From: an uncultured Selenomonadales bacterium
GTDB taxonomy: Bacteria; Bacillota; Negativicutes; Selenomonadales; Selenomonadaceae
Direction of reading: 5' to 3'
NCBI GenBank assembly: GCA_946408355.1
Contig: CAMJRX010000006.1
Span: 1-64,000, forward strand
DNA length: 64,000 bases
Part shown: piece by piece, positions 25,925-34,097 of the stretch
Layout of the letters: each line of letters begins with the position of its first letter
How positions within the stretch are numbered: position 1 is the stretch's first letter
Position numbers and translations under genes: made by a program
Notes under the pieces: generated by a model
Told to the model about the DNA's origin: nothing
The model's input: the letters and a program-made list of their open reading frames with translations, nothing else
The model's database searches: none

Positions 25925-26740
25925 TCAAAAATCAATATCTAAACTGGAAAGATTAACATTAACAACAACATCTTGATAATAAGAATCCGTGACGGCGACG
26001 CCTTTGGGCACGTCGAAATCTTTCGGGCGGTCTGAATTTTCTTCAGCGGGCACTACAACCCAAAATACAACGTCGACTTGACCTGAATTCAACGCGGCGG
26101 CGCGGGCTGCGCTATCAATCTGCACGAGTTCGATATTTTCATCGATACGCTTGGAAATTTCCGACAACACAGCGGTATTGAAGCCGGCAGGTTTACCGTT
26201 GGGAAGCACATAATCAAGCATGGGCAAATCGCCGGTAATGCCAACTTTAATCGTGTCCGCGCCGTCAATTTTCGCAATGTTAACGGAAACCGGCTCGCCC
26301 TCAAATTTTGTAATGTACTTGTGAATGAGCGCGTCGAGTGTACCGTCAGCTTTCATTGTATTAATCGCCGAATTGAACAAATCTTTCAAGACTACATCTT
26401 CCTCGCGCATTGCACAACAAAATTTGTCGACTAGGTGAACAGTTTGGCTTTCAGTGACTTTAAAGCCAGGATTATTTTCCTGCATGAACTTCGCCACGCT
26501 ACCATAAGTTTGAACGACTTGGATATTGCCCGACGACAGAGCCATTTGCATCGAGTTAAAGTTGTCGAAGAAATTCAGCTCACCGCCGTTAACAAGTTTG
26601 GTTGCGTTTTCGGGCGAATTGTTCAGCTGGGTAAGCGTGCCGATTTTGATTGGTTGCTTATCGTCCGTTTTCGACGAGCCACAGCCGCTTAAAATCATCA
26701 TCACCAAAATCATCGCGACCATTAAAAAACTTTTTCTCAA
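25925..26740 (-). CDS. Solute-binding lipoprotein with apparently permuted lobes
   Basis: A 271-residue extracytoplasmic protein of the SBP_bac_3 group. The start is set at the TTG ending at 26740, after GGAAGG, giving a signal peptide with lipobox LSGC. The first half (IKIGTLTQLNN, MALSSGNIQVVQTYGSVAKF, MKADGTLDALIHKYI) looks like the second lobe and C-terminal helix of a normal protein. The second half (IKVGITGDLPMLDYVLPNGK, AALNSGQVDVVFW) looks like the first lobe. No permease or ATPase gene is nearby. It could be a sensor or scavenger rather than a transporter part. Confidence 0.78.
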   Translation of the reverse strand: MRKSFLMVAMILVMMILSGCGSSKTDDKQPIKIGTLTQLNNSPENATKLVNGGELNFFDNFNSMQMALSSGNIQVVQTYGSVAKFMQENNPGFKVTESQTVHLVDKFCCAMREEDVVLKDLFNSAINTMKADGTLDALIHKYITKFEGEPVSVNIAKIDGADTIKVGITGDLPMLDYVLPNGKPAGFNTAVLSEISKRIDENIELVQIDSAARAAALNSGQVDVVFWVVVPAEENSDRPKDFDVPKGVAVTDSYYQDVVVNVNLSSLDIDF

Positions 26741-26787
26741 GGTAAAACATCCTTCCATACTTTATTAAACTAACAGCTAACAGCTAA

Positions 26788-29346
26788 TCATTGTCCGAGT
26801 TCCTTTCTAACTTGTTGCTGTAACTCGTAAAGTTTACCCATTGCCTCAATCGGCGTCAAGCTTGGAACGTCTAGCGCAAGTAAATCTTTCAAGCTGTGTG
26901 CGACGAATAAATCCGGCGCGGAAGATTTTTTATTTTCGACGGGGCGAACGGGCGCGGAAGTTTCCATAGACTTTAAAATTTCTTCGGCGCGTTTCATTAC
27001 GGATTTAGGAAGTCCAGCGAGTTTTGCGACTTGAATCCCGTATGATTTATCGGCTCCACCCTGTTTGATTCGGCGCAGGAAAATTACTTCGCTACCGCGT
27101 TCTTTAACGGCAACGGAAAAATTTTCAATCCGCGCAGATGTTTCCGCTAAGTCGGTGAGTTCGTGGTAATGCGTGGCGAAAAGAGTTTTGGCGCGAATTT
27201 TTTTGTCAATATATTCGATAACTGCGCGGGCAATGCTCATTCCGTCAAAGGTAGAAGTTCCGCGTCCAACCTCGTCGAGAACAATTAAGCTGTGGTCGGT
27301 TGCGTATTTCAAAATCTGCGCGACTTCGTTCATCTCAACCATAAAAGTTGATTGCCCGCTAACAAGGTCGTCACTTGCGCCGATTCTGGTAAAAATCCTG
27401 TCGACGGGACAAATATTCGCGCTCGTCGCCGGAATAAAACTGCCAGTCTGCGTCATCAAAGTTAACAGCGCAACTTGCCGCATATAAGTTGACTTGCCCG
27501 CCATGTTCGGACCGGTAATAATCATCAACGCGCAACGATTAGGCGCAAGGCTCGTGTCGTTGGGAACAAATAATCCGCCCGTCAAAATTTTTTCAACCAG
27601 CGGGTGGCGTCCGTCGCGAATATCAATTTTCCCCTCAATGTTCAAATCGGGGCGCGTGTAGTTGTTAATGTGCGCCGCCTCCGCCATGCTTGCGATAACG
27701 TCAATCAAGGCGATTCGTTTAGCGGTGTCCTGAATTTCCGACAGACGATTTTTAATGCGATCGCGAACTTCGCAAAAAATATTGTATTCGAGATTTACAA
27801 TTCGTTCCTGCGAACCGAGAATTTTAGTTTCAAAATCTTTAAGCTCTTCGGTAATGTAGCGTTCAGCGTTAACCAAAGTTTGCTTGCGAACGTAATTTGC
27901 GGGGATTTTGCTCGCGCTACTGTGACGAACTTCAATATAGTAACCAAAAACGCGATTATAGCCGATTTTAAGCGCACGGATTCCGGTTTTAGTTCGTTCG
28001 CGCTCCTCCATTTCCTGCAGAAAAGAGCGGTTGTTTATCGAAACGTAGCGCAATTCGTCGAGTTCCTCGTTGTAGCCGCTATTGATAATTCCGCCGTCGC
28101 GCACAGAAGTTGAAGCGTTTTCGCTTATGGCATCGTTGATAAGTTTAGCCTCGCCGGAAAAATCGCCGAACCCGTCACGACACGCAGCAATAATATCGCT
28201 TTGTGCACCTTTAAGAACTTCGGAAATTTTCGGCAGAGCTTGGAAAGAAATTTTTAGCGCAATTAAATCGCGGGCATTAGCCGAGCCGACTTCGATTTTA
28301 GTCATAAGCCGTTCAAAGTCGTGAATGTCCCTTAACATTTCGCGCAAATTCCGCCGCGTCGTGAAATTTTTAAAAAGTTCTTCCACAGCGTCGAGCCTCC
28401 GATTAATCGCGGCAATGTCAACGAGTGGACTTTCTAACCAGCGGCGCAACAAACGATTACCCGCCGCAGTTTTCGTAAAGTCTAAAACATTGAACAGCGT
28501 ATCTTTTTTGGAGCCGTCGCGCAGATTTCTAACGACTTCGAGATTTTTTAAAGCGGTCGCGTCCAAAATTAAATGGGTGCTCATATCGAGGCGCGTAAGT
28601 TTAGACAGGTGTTTTAAATCGGTGCGAACAGTCGCGTGGATATACTGCAGAAGATTTTCGACGGCTTGAGCGGCAATTTCTGCGGCGGGTAATTCATTTT
28701 CGGCGAAGTGTTCAGCGGAAAAATTTTTGTCGGAATTTTTTTCGGGTGCAATCGTCGTGAAGGCGCAACCGTCAAGCTTGAGGTCGGCGAAATTTTTCAG
28801 CCGCTTGAATAAGGATAAACCTTTTGGAATTAAAATTTCGTGCGGAGAAAGTCTATAGAGTTCATCGAAAAGATTTTGCTCGCGATTGTCGCCGTCATAC
28901 AGGCAATAAAAAATTTCTCCTGTAGAAATATCTGCGCCCGCCAAAGAAATTTCGTTGCCGCCCTCCATAATCAGCACGAGATAATTATTTCCGCTGTTAG
29001 TCAAGGCGTCTTCAGTTAAAATTGTGCCTGGCGTGACGATTTTAGTTAAAGCGCGTTCGGTTAATCCTTTAGCCTTCGGGTCGCCGATTTGGTCGACGAC
29101 TGCCACGCGATAACCTTTGTCAACGAGTTTTTGCAGATAACTTTCGACGGCATGAGCCGGTACACCGCACATCGGAACTTGCTGACGTTGCGTTAAAGTT
29201 AAGCCGATTTCCCGCGAGGCAATTTCAGCGTCCTCGTTAAACATCTCGAAAAAGTCGCCGAGACGGAAAAATAAAAGCTCGTTTGGGTGTTGAGATTTTT
29301 GCGCCTGATATTGTTCCATCATCGGCGTTAAGTTTTTATCGTTCAA
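26788..29346 (-). CDS. mutS: DNA mismatch repair protein MutS
   Basis: An 852-residue mismatch-recognition ATPase. The N-terminal mismatch-binding motif FFRLGDFFEMF, the connector and clamp regions, the Walker A GPNMAGKSTYMRQ, and LIVLDEVGRGTSTFDGMSIA with ATHYHELTDL are all present. The TTG start follows GAGGTGAGGAC. Length is that of an intact family member. It is separated from mutL by about 7.7 kb of accessory genes in the same orientation. Confidence 0.96.
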   Translation of the reverse strand: MNDKNLTPMMEQYQAQKSQHPNELLFFRLGDFFEMFNEDAEIASREIGLTLTQRQQVPMCGVPAHAVESYLQKLVDKGYRVAVVDQIGDPKAKGLTERALTKIVTPGTILTEDALTNSGNNYLVLIMEGGNEISLAGADISTGEIFYCLYDGDNREQNLFDELYRLSPHEILIPKGLSLFKRLKNFADLKLDGCAFTTIAPEKNSDKNFSAEHFAENELPAAEIAAQAVENLLQYIHATVRTDLKHLSKLTRLDMSTHLILDATALKNLEVVRNLRDGSKKDTLFNVLDFTKTAAGNRLLRRWLESPLVDIAAINRRLDAVEELFKNFTTRRNLREMLRDIHDFERLMTKIEVGSANARDLIALKISFQALPKISEVLKGAQSDIIAACRDGFGDFSGEAKLINDAISENASTSVRDGGIINSGYNEELDELRYVSINNRSFLQEMEERERTKTGIRALKIGYNRVFGYYIEVRHSSASKIPANYVRKQTLVNAERYITEELKDFETKILGSQERIVNLEYNIFCEVRDRIKNRLSEIQDTAKRIALIDVIASMAEAAHINNYTRPDLNIEGKIDIRDGRHPLVEKILTGGLFVPNDTSLAPNRCALMIITGPNMAGKSTYMRQVALLTLMTQTGSFIPATSANICPVDRIFTRIGASDDLVSGQSTFMVEMNEVAQILKYATDHSLIVLDEVGRGTSTFDGMSIARAVIEYIDKKIRAKTLFATHYHELTDLAETSARIENFSVAVKERGSEVIFLRRIKQGGADKSYGIQVAKLAGLPKSVMKRAEEILKSMETSAPVRPVENKKSSAPDLFVAHSLKDLLALDVPSLTPIEAMGKLYELQQQVRKELGQ

Positions 29347-29420
29347 GTCCTCACCTCTGAAAATTTTTTCAACTGCAGTTTAACACCTTATCGAATTAAT
29401 GTCCAAAAAATATTCGTAAT

Positions 29421-29437
29421 GTCGCCTGTTGTGCGAC
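29421..29437 (+). promoter_or_regulatory. Dyad operator upstream of the small-gene cassette
   Basis: The dyad GTCGC-N7-GCGAC lies 57 bases before the TTG start at 29495. Together with four flanking bases it nearly repeats, inverted, the dyad at 32589-32605 (19 of 21 positions). A -10-like TAAGAT (29458-29463) sits 20 bases downstream, so the right half would overlap the -35 region. A T-run after it could alternatively make it a small terminator. Confidence 0.5.
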
Positions 29438-29494
29438 AAATTTTTTTACTCATTTGATAAGATAAAAATAAATCAAGATTAAGGAGGAATTACT

Positions 29495-29854
29495 TTGAAA
29501 ACGGTAAGAACTGAAGAGGAATATGCAACTGCCGTGAACAACGAAGAAGATTCCATAGAAGTTGTTGGAGACTTGCGCAACAAAATTCTCAAAATCAAAG
29601 CTAAAGGCAAGGTTGCATGGGGAATAGCATTTGCCGCAATCGTTGTTGCAGTCGGAATGGCTATGACGGGAGTTGGCATGCCCGCTGCTATTGCGAGTGC
29701 CGGAGCAGCGACAGCACTTATCGGAACGGGAGCCACGACTTCGGCGATAGCGATTGCAGTAGCGGCAGGAGGAACGGCGGTTTTGACTGCTACACGCGAC
29801 GATTATGAAATTGTCGAGCAAAATTCCAAACGGTTAGTTTTAAAGAGACGTTGA
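29495..29854 (+). CDS. Small Gly/Ala-rich membrane protein
   Basis: A 119-residue protein of unknown function. A charged N-terminus (about 1-38) is followed by a hydrophobic Gly/Ala/Thr-rich stretch (about 40-100) that could form two or three membrane helices with glycine-zipper spacing, and a basic tail ending KRLVLKRR. The TTG start has AAGGAGG at ideal spacing. It is the first gene of a likely operon that runs to 32585. Confidence 0.75.
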   Translation: MKTVRTEEEYATAVNNEEDSIEVVGDLRNKILKIKAKGKVAWGIAFAAIVVAVGMAMTGVGMPAAIASAGAATALIGTGATTSAIAIAVAAGGTAVLTATRDDYEIVEQNSKRLVLKRR

Positions 29855-29860
29855 GCAAAA

Positions 29861-29910
29861 AAGTCTTGGGGTTGCGCGTTTACCTCGCCTTTTTGCGCGC
29901 CCCAAGACTT
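29861..29910. other. Long inverted repeat between cassette genes
   Basis: AAGTCTTGGGG (29861-29871) pairs with CCCCAAGACTT (29900-29910); GCGC blocks inside extend the stem. On the plus strand no U-run follows, but on the minus strand the stem is followed by TTTTTT (29857-29862). It could be an mRNA processing or stability element for the operon, or a terminator against antisense transcription. Confidence 0.6.
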
Positions 29911-29941
29911 TAGCTTAAATTGTAAGGAGGGATTTTTTGCT

Positions 29942-30340
29942 ATGAGTAGCGTGGGCGATTTTATCAAATGTTTGATTGGATATTTTGCAATGATGTTTAT
30001 TTTCACGTGGATTGCCCAAAAACTTTTTGGTAAATTTGACCTTATTGGATGGTATCTTGTGGACGGACATATTTTTAAGGGATTATTTCTCGCCGTGCTC
30101 GCTTACTTTATTTATTTTGTCTGCGCGGGTGTTACGGCTTCGCAAGGTGAGAGCGGCAAGGCAGTTGTAGCAGTTATAATTATCTTTTCGCTTTTCAGCA
30201 TGTACCACGAAATTAATGAATTTGCGGGCAAGGCGGAAGGCATAAGGTATGTTGGCAGTGTGCTTTTTTATCTAATTGCTATGTTAAACGACACCTTGCG
30301 AATTGTTGCCACGCTATACGCATTTAAAGATGAGATGTAA
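29942..30340 (+). CDS. Hypothetical membrane protein
   Basis: A 132-residue protein with about four hydrophobic segments (residues 8-25, 40-60, 68-85 and 100-125). No motif is recognised. The ATG follows AAGGAGGG. It lies in the small-gene cassette, between two other secreted or membrane proteins. Confidence 0.72.
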   Translation: MSSVGDFIKCLIGYFAMMFIFTWIAQKLFGKFDLIGWYLVDGHIFKGLFLAVLAYFIYFVCAGVTASQGESGKAVVAVIIIFSLFSMYHEINEFAGKAEGIRYVGSVLFYLIAMLNDTLRIVATLYAFKDEM

Positions 30341-30353
30341 AGGGGGAATTTTC

Positions 30354-30710
30354 ATGAAAAATTTTTTGACGGCATTAGCGGTTGCGTTGGTTGCGATAAA
30401 TTTATTTTCGTTAGACGCGCCCCGCGCAGAGGCGGCATATCCCGCACGCGACACTTGGGTTTTGAATTGGGACCATACGGATTTGTTCGTTAAGGCGGGA
30501 ACTTTGGATTATACGCCCGGTCACCCCGACGTCGCGCCCGAATTCGGCTTTGTGCTTGCTTTTGACGGTATGGAAGTGTACTGCGACTTCAAAGCCAGAG
30601 GAATGGCGGTTTTGTATATCAATGGACAATTTGCGGGAGATTCGCGCAGTGATCCTTTTGTTGATTCTCTTTACAACGCCGTTTGCAATAAGCTGATTTA
30701 TCACAGGTAA
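30354..30710 (+). CDS. Hypothetical secreted protein
   Basis: A 118-residue protein with a clear signal peptide (MKNFLTALAVALVAINLFS, cut near AEA). The mature part begins AYPARDTWVLNWDHTDLFVK and contains two cysteines, one in MEVYCDFKARG and one near the end. It resembles no family I recognise. The ATG is at 30354, after AAGGGGGA; an upstream extension overlaps the previous gene and lacks a ribosome site. Confidence 0.75.
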   Translation: MKNFLTALAVALVAINLFSLDAPRAEAAYPARDTWVLNWDHTDLFVKAGTLDYTPGHPDVAPEFGFVLAFDGMEVYCDFKARGMAVLYINGQFAGDSRSDPFVDSLYNAVCNKLIYHR

Positions 30711-30736
30711 AAATTTTTTAAATGGAGGCGATTTTT

Positions 30737-31297
30737 ATGGCGCAGTTTTGTCCTGAATGTGGTACCGAGATAAAAGCTGGAGAAAAATTTTGTAAAGCTT
30801 GCGGGAAAAAAATTGGTGCGGCTCCTTCCAACGTCGACCTCAACACGTCCGGCGGAAGATACGAGGAAGATCATGACGTTGCCGATATGATTTTCAAGAC
30901 GACAGGGCGGCTTAACCGTCTGCGTTATCTTAAACGTTGTCTTGCTGTTGCCGCCGTCGAAGCGATTATTTTGTCTACGGTGTTTATTCTTTTCAGCAAC
31001 GATTGGGGCGAACTTTCAACCTTTGGCAGTATCGTCGCGTTGATTTTGCTCATTATCGGACAAGCTCCCTATTACTGCTTAAACGTTAGGCGTTTGCACG
31101 ATTTGGACAAGGACGAAACTTTAGCTTATGTCTTTGTTGCATTGGGAATTATTGGTGCGTTTTCTAGCGCGGATATTTTTGAGATGAGTTTTTTTGAAAA
31201 AGTTGCTTACGTCGTCGAAGTGATATTTGGTGTGTATCTGTTGTTTTTTCCTGGCACGCACGGCGAAAATAAATATGGCGCGGATCCTCTCGGCTAA
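30737..31297 (+). CDS. Zinc-ribbon DUF805 membrane protein
   Basis: A 186-residue protein. The N-terminus is a zinc ribbon with two CxxC pairs (CPECGTEIKAGEKFCKACGK). After a short linker a DUF805-like membrane domain follows (GRLNRLRYLKRCL; LNVRRLHDLDKD), with about four helices and a C-terminal KYGADPLG. DUF805 proteins are small inner-membrane proteins of unknown role. The ATG at 30737 follows GGAGGCG. Confidence 0.82.
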   Translation: MAQFCPECGTEIKAGEKFCKACGKKIGAAPSNVDLNTSGGRYEEDHDVADMIFKTTGRLNRLRYLKRCLAVAAVEAIILSTVFILFSNDWGELSTFGSIVALILLIIGQAPYYCLNVRRLHDLDKDETLAYVFVALGIIGAFSSADIFEMSFFEKVAYVVEVIFGVYLLFFPGTHGENKYGADPLG

Positions 31298-31324
31298 AAA
31301 TTTTTAGAAAGGAGTTGCACTGAA

Positions 31325-31714
31325 ATGAAAACTAAAGCGGCTCTCTTTGGGATAATTTCTCTTATGCTCATCGGAATTCTCATCGCGGGTTGTGGTGGAG
31401 AAAAATACGATAAGACGGTTCAAGTCGTGCGCAACGGAACTTTTTACATGAATCCCAACGTTCCAATCGGCAAGGCGTTCGACCAATTTTTTGCTGACGG
31501 TAAATGGCGTTCTTTCACCTCGACCGATAAAGAAACTATTGTCGAATTTACTGGCGAATGTACTTGGTTCAATTCACCTGCAAAAATGTTAGTTCAATTC
31601 AACGTCGAAGGCGAATCCTTTATCCTGCGCTACGTGGACATTAACGGTGTTGTAATGAGTTTTGAGGACAGCGCAAGCATTATGGAAAAAGTTTTGTCGG
31701 AATATAAACCTTAA
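31325..31714 (+). CDS. Hypothetical lipoprotein
   Basis: A 129-residue protein with a signal peptide and lipobox IAGC (about residue 23). The mature domain (VQVVRNGTFYMNPNVPIGKA, FDQFFADGKWRSF) resembles small lipoproteins found beside DUF805 genes, in which a central strand-rich domain follows a short linker. Function is unknown. The ATG has AGGAG upstream. Confidence 0.75.
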   Translation: MKTKAALFGIISLMLIGILIAGCGGEKYDKTVQVVRNGTFYMNPNVPIGKAFDQFFADGKWRSFTSTDKETIVEFTGECTWFNSPAKMLVQFNVEGESFILRYVDINGVVMSFEDSASIMEKVLSEYKP

Positions 31715-31726
31715 GGCGGTGTCGAC

Positions 31727-32074
31727 ATGGAACGATTTATTTTTATAATAGCCGGAATGATTACGGGATTTTTGGCGGTGAAGGCGTGTGGGCTTTCGTT
31801 TTTTGACTCTAACGATAAAGATTCGTCAATGAATATGAAAGGTCTTGTTGCTTTTGCGCTGTGTCTTTTTGACATACATTTTGCCAAACCGAACGGATTC
31901 GACGAATTAATCATCACAGCGATTATTACATTTGCCGTTTTCGTTTTGGGCTTTTACTTAATTTATGGCATAATGTCTTTGCTGAAAGTTTCTGGTGAAG
32001 ATACGAAAAATCGCCGCTCGATAGCTTTTTGGATCAACGCGGCAATTTCAACCGGCATAAATTTATTAATGTGA
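31727..32074 (+). CDS. Hypothetical membrane protein
   Basis: A 115-residue protein with three probable membrane helices (1-18, 65-85 and the C-terminal part) and a polar loop containing FFDSNDKDSSMNMKG. No family is recognised. It starts 12 bases after the lipoprotein gene stops, behind AAGGCGG. Confidence 0.7.
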   Translation: MERFIFIIAGMITGFLAVKACGLSFFDSNDKDSSMNMKGLVAFALCLFDIHFAKPNGFDELIITAIITFAVFVLGFYLIYGIMSLLKVSGEDTKNRRSIAFWINAAISTGINLLM

Positions 32075-32099
32075 AATTATTTTCGGCGGAGGTATGACA

Positions 32100-32585
32100 A
32101 TGGACGAAAAAAATATTAATCTGTTGCTTGGTGCTTACATAAGAAAAAATTGGATTCCAGTATTTCCTGGCTTTGTGAGCGCGGCTTATAGTCCGCCGAT
32201 TTTTATTGACGATATAAATTTTCGTAACTTGCAAGCTCAAAATATGGGTGAAACTTTTTCGGAAATGCTTATTCGGCTTATTGCGGAGAGCGGCGAAAAA
32301 AATTCTGCTATTTACACTCGCGCAAATATTGACCGTCGTCACTTCTCAAAAATCGCCAATCACAAAGAATATCAGCCGAGTAAACAAACTGCTCTTGCCT
32401 TTGCCATAGCTCTTAAGCTAGACTTCGACGAAACGCAAAAACTTCTTGCCACCGCCGGTTACACGTTAAATAATGCCAATCTTGCCGATGTTATCGTTTC
32501 GTTCTTTATCGAGTACAAAATTTTTGACGTGGACTTAGTTAATCAAGCTCTCTACAAATATAAGTTGCCATTGCTCGGCGGCTAA
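32100..32585 (+). CDS. HTH-domain protein of the small-gene cassette
   Basis: A 161-residue protein. The central part (ETFSEMLIRLIAESGEKNSA, IYTRANIDRRHFSKIANHKE, PSKQTALAFAIALKLDFDET) has the pattern of a lambda-repressor-like helix-turn-helix. The C-terminus ends in a short all-helical segment (LADVIVSFFIEYKIFDVDLV). Similar proteins occur as C-terminal domains or neighbours of macro-domain and VWA proteins in Firmicutes. The ATG at 32100 fits GGCGGAGG. It may bind the two dyads that precede this operon and the next gene; this is inferred. Confidence 0.72.
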   Translation: MDEKNINLLLGAYIRKNWIPVFPGFVSAAYSPPIFIDDINFRNLQAQNMGETFSEMLIRLIAESGEKNSAIYTRANIDRRHFSKIANHKEYQPSKQTALAFAIALKLDFDETQKLLATAGYTLNNANLADVIVSFFIEYKIFDVDLVNQALYKYKLPLLGG

Positions 32586-32588
32586 TTT

Positions 32589-32605
32589 GTCGCATAACGG
32601 GCGAC
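32589..32605 (+). promoter_or_regulatory. Dyad operator upstream of the VWA gene
   Basis: GTCGC-N7-GCGAC lies 52 bases before the VWA start, just past the HTH gene stop. A -10-like TATAAC (32627-32632) is 21 bases downstream, nearly the same geometry as the dyad at 29421-29437. The two sites suggest a shared regulator. Confidence 0.5.
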
Positions 32606-32657
32606 CAATAATTTTAACTTACATGATATAACATGCAACATAAGGAGGAAGATTAAA

Positions 32658-33305
32658 ATGACTGAATTAATTTTTATACTTGACCGCTCCGGTTCTATGG
32701 CTGGACTGGAAAGCGACACTATCGGCGGCTTCAACTCTATGATTAAGAAGCAACAAACCGAAACTGAGGGCGATGCTCTGGTTTCCACGATTCTTTTTGA
32801 TCACGAGTCGATTGTTCTGCATGATCGCGTTCCGCTTGCCAAGATTAAACCCTTGACGGAAAAAGATTACGAGGTACGCGGAACTACCGCCTTGCTTGAT
32901 GCTGTTGGCAACGCCGTTAAACACATCAAAAACATTCACAAGTACGCCCGCGAGGAAGATCGTCCGAAAAAAACTTTGTTCGTTATCACGACTGACGGCA
33001 TGGAGAACGCTAGTGTAAAATTCAGCTACAAAGATATTAAAAAGCTCATTGAACAACAAAAAGAGCTCGGCTGGGAATTTATTTTTCTCGGAGCCAATAT
33101 TGACGCAGTTGAAGTTGCCTCTCACATTGGAATTGACGCCCGCCGCGCAGTCAACTATCATGCTGACAGTTTCGGTACCGCGCATGCTTTCGGAGCAATC
33201 GGAGATTTCGCCGCTGGTTTTTCTGCCGCCGCGCCCGACATTAGTTTTGATGACGATGAATGGCGTAATTTAATTGATAAAGACTTCAAAGAAAGGAAAA
33301 AATAA
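32658..33305 (+). CDS. VWA-domain protein
   Basis: A 215-residue cytoplasmic von Willebrand A protein. The metal-ion-dependent adhesion site is complete: DRSGS (residues 9-13), a Thr in RGTTALLDAVG, and Asp in ITTDGMENAS. No signal or membrane helix is seen. Such stand-alone VWA proteins act as metal-dependent binding scaffolds, for example TerY in tellurite clusters, but this one is not beside ter genes. The ATG follows AAGGAGGAAG. Its promoter region carries the dyad shared with the cassette start. Confidence 0.82.
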   Translation: MTELIFILDRSGSMAGLESDTIGGFNSMIKKQQTETEGDALVSTILFDHESIVLHDRVPLAKIKPLTEKDYEVRGTTALLDAVGNAVKHIKNIHKYAREEDRPKKTLFVITTDGMENASVKFSYKDIKKLIEQQKELGWEFIFLGANIDAVEVASHIGIDARRAVNYHADSFGTAHAFGAIGDFAAGFSAAAPDISFDDDEWRNLIDKDFKERKK

Positions 33306-33307
33306 TT

Positions 33308-34045
33308 TTATAGCGCATTTTGTCTGACAGTTTCGGATAAAATTATCGCGGCAGAAGTTGCGACGTTTAAACTCTCGGCGTGCCCGTTCATCGGTATGAA
33401 AATTTTTCGGGCATTGTCGAGAATTTTTTTTGAGACGCCAACTGCCTCCGAGCCGAAAACTATTGCGCTGTGTTTGTTAAAATTATGCTGATAATAAATT
33501 TCCGCTGATGAATCGATTGCCGCCGCTAAAATTTCCACGCCGCGCAGATTCAAAAATTCCTCGCGACTTAGCTTTACAATCGGCAAATAAAAAATCGCGC
33601 CCATAGACGAGCGCACAACTTTTGGATTAAAAATTTCTGCTGAACCTTCTAATAAAATTACTGAACAATCGAAAGCCGCCGCCGTCCGCAAAATTGTTCC
33701 GACATTGCCGGGGTCTTGTACGCCGTCGAGTACAGCAATTATTTTTTTTGCAAAGACTTTCTCAAGCGACGAAAACTTTTGGCGCACGACAAGTAAAATT
33801 CCCTGTGGCGTTTGCGTATCAGAAATTTTTTCCATTGTCGACGAGGAAATTTCCTCTAAACTTTTGAATCGTTCAACTAAAATTCTTGCGCGTTCGTCCG
33901 ATAAAAATTCCCGCGTATAAAATCCGAACTCAACCTGCGCGGGCGGCACTTCTTCGCAAAGTCTTAAACCTTCCGCAGTGAAAAGTTTTAATTCGTTGCG
34001 GAATTTTTTTTGTGCTAGCTTGCGAACGAGTTTTATATTTGACAT
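33308..34045 (-). CDS. TrmH/SpoU family RNA 2'-O-methyltransferase
   Basis: A 245-residue SPOUT methylase. An N-terminal substrate-binding domain (VRKLAQKKFRNELKLFTAEG) precedes the knot domain with motifs NVGTILRTAAAF, IVFGSEAVGVS and SLNVATSAAIIL. It probably methylates ribose in 23S rRNA or tRNA using S-adenosylmethionine; the exact site cannot be assigned. It converges with the VWA gene and diverges from the HMA/P-type ATPase pair, whose -35 element overlaps its start. Confidence 0.88.
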   Translation of the reverse strand: MSNIKLVRKLAQKKFRNELKLFTAEGLRLCEEVPPAQVEFGFYTREFLSDERARILVERFKSLEEISSSTMEKISDTQTPQGILLVVRQKFSSLEKVFAKKIIAVLDGVQDPGNVGTILRTAAAFDCSVILLEGSAEIFNPKVVRSSMGAIFYLPIVKLSREEFLNLRGVEILAAAIDSSAEIYYQHNFNKHSAIVFGSEAVGVSKKILDNARKIFIPMNGHAESLNVATSAAIILSETVRQNAL

Positions 34046-34069
34046 TTAAAATCCTCCGTGCTATATAAT
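34039..34069 (+). promoter_or_regulatory. Promoter of the metal-ATPase operon
   Basis: TTGACA (34039-34044) is followed by TATATAAT (34062-34069), giving a 17- or 19-base spacer. It lies about 30 bases before the HMA-protein start. Confidence 0.7.
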
Positions 34070-34097
34070 TGATAAAAATTTTCGGGAGATGATTAGT

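Noticed and set aside
32658-33305. Tellurite-resistance TerY
   Set aside because: Only the VWA fold is shared; no terB/C/D-like genes are nearby.
33308-34045. Naming the SPOUT methylase RlmB
   Set aside because: Motifs fit the TrmH/SpoU family but do not distinguish RlmB from other 2'-O-methylases, so no symbol is given.
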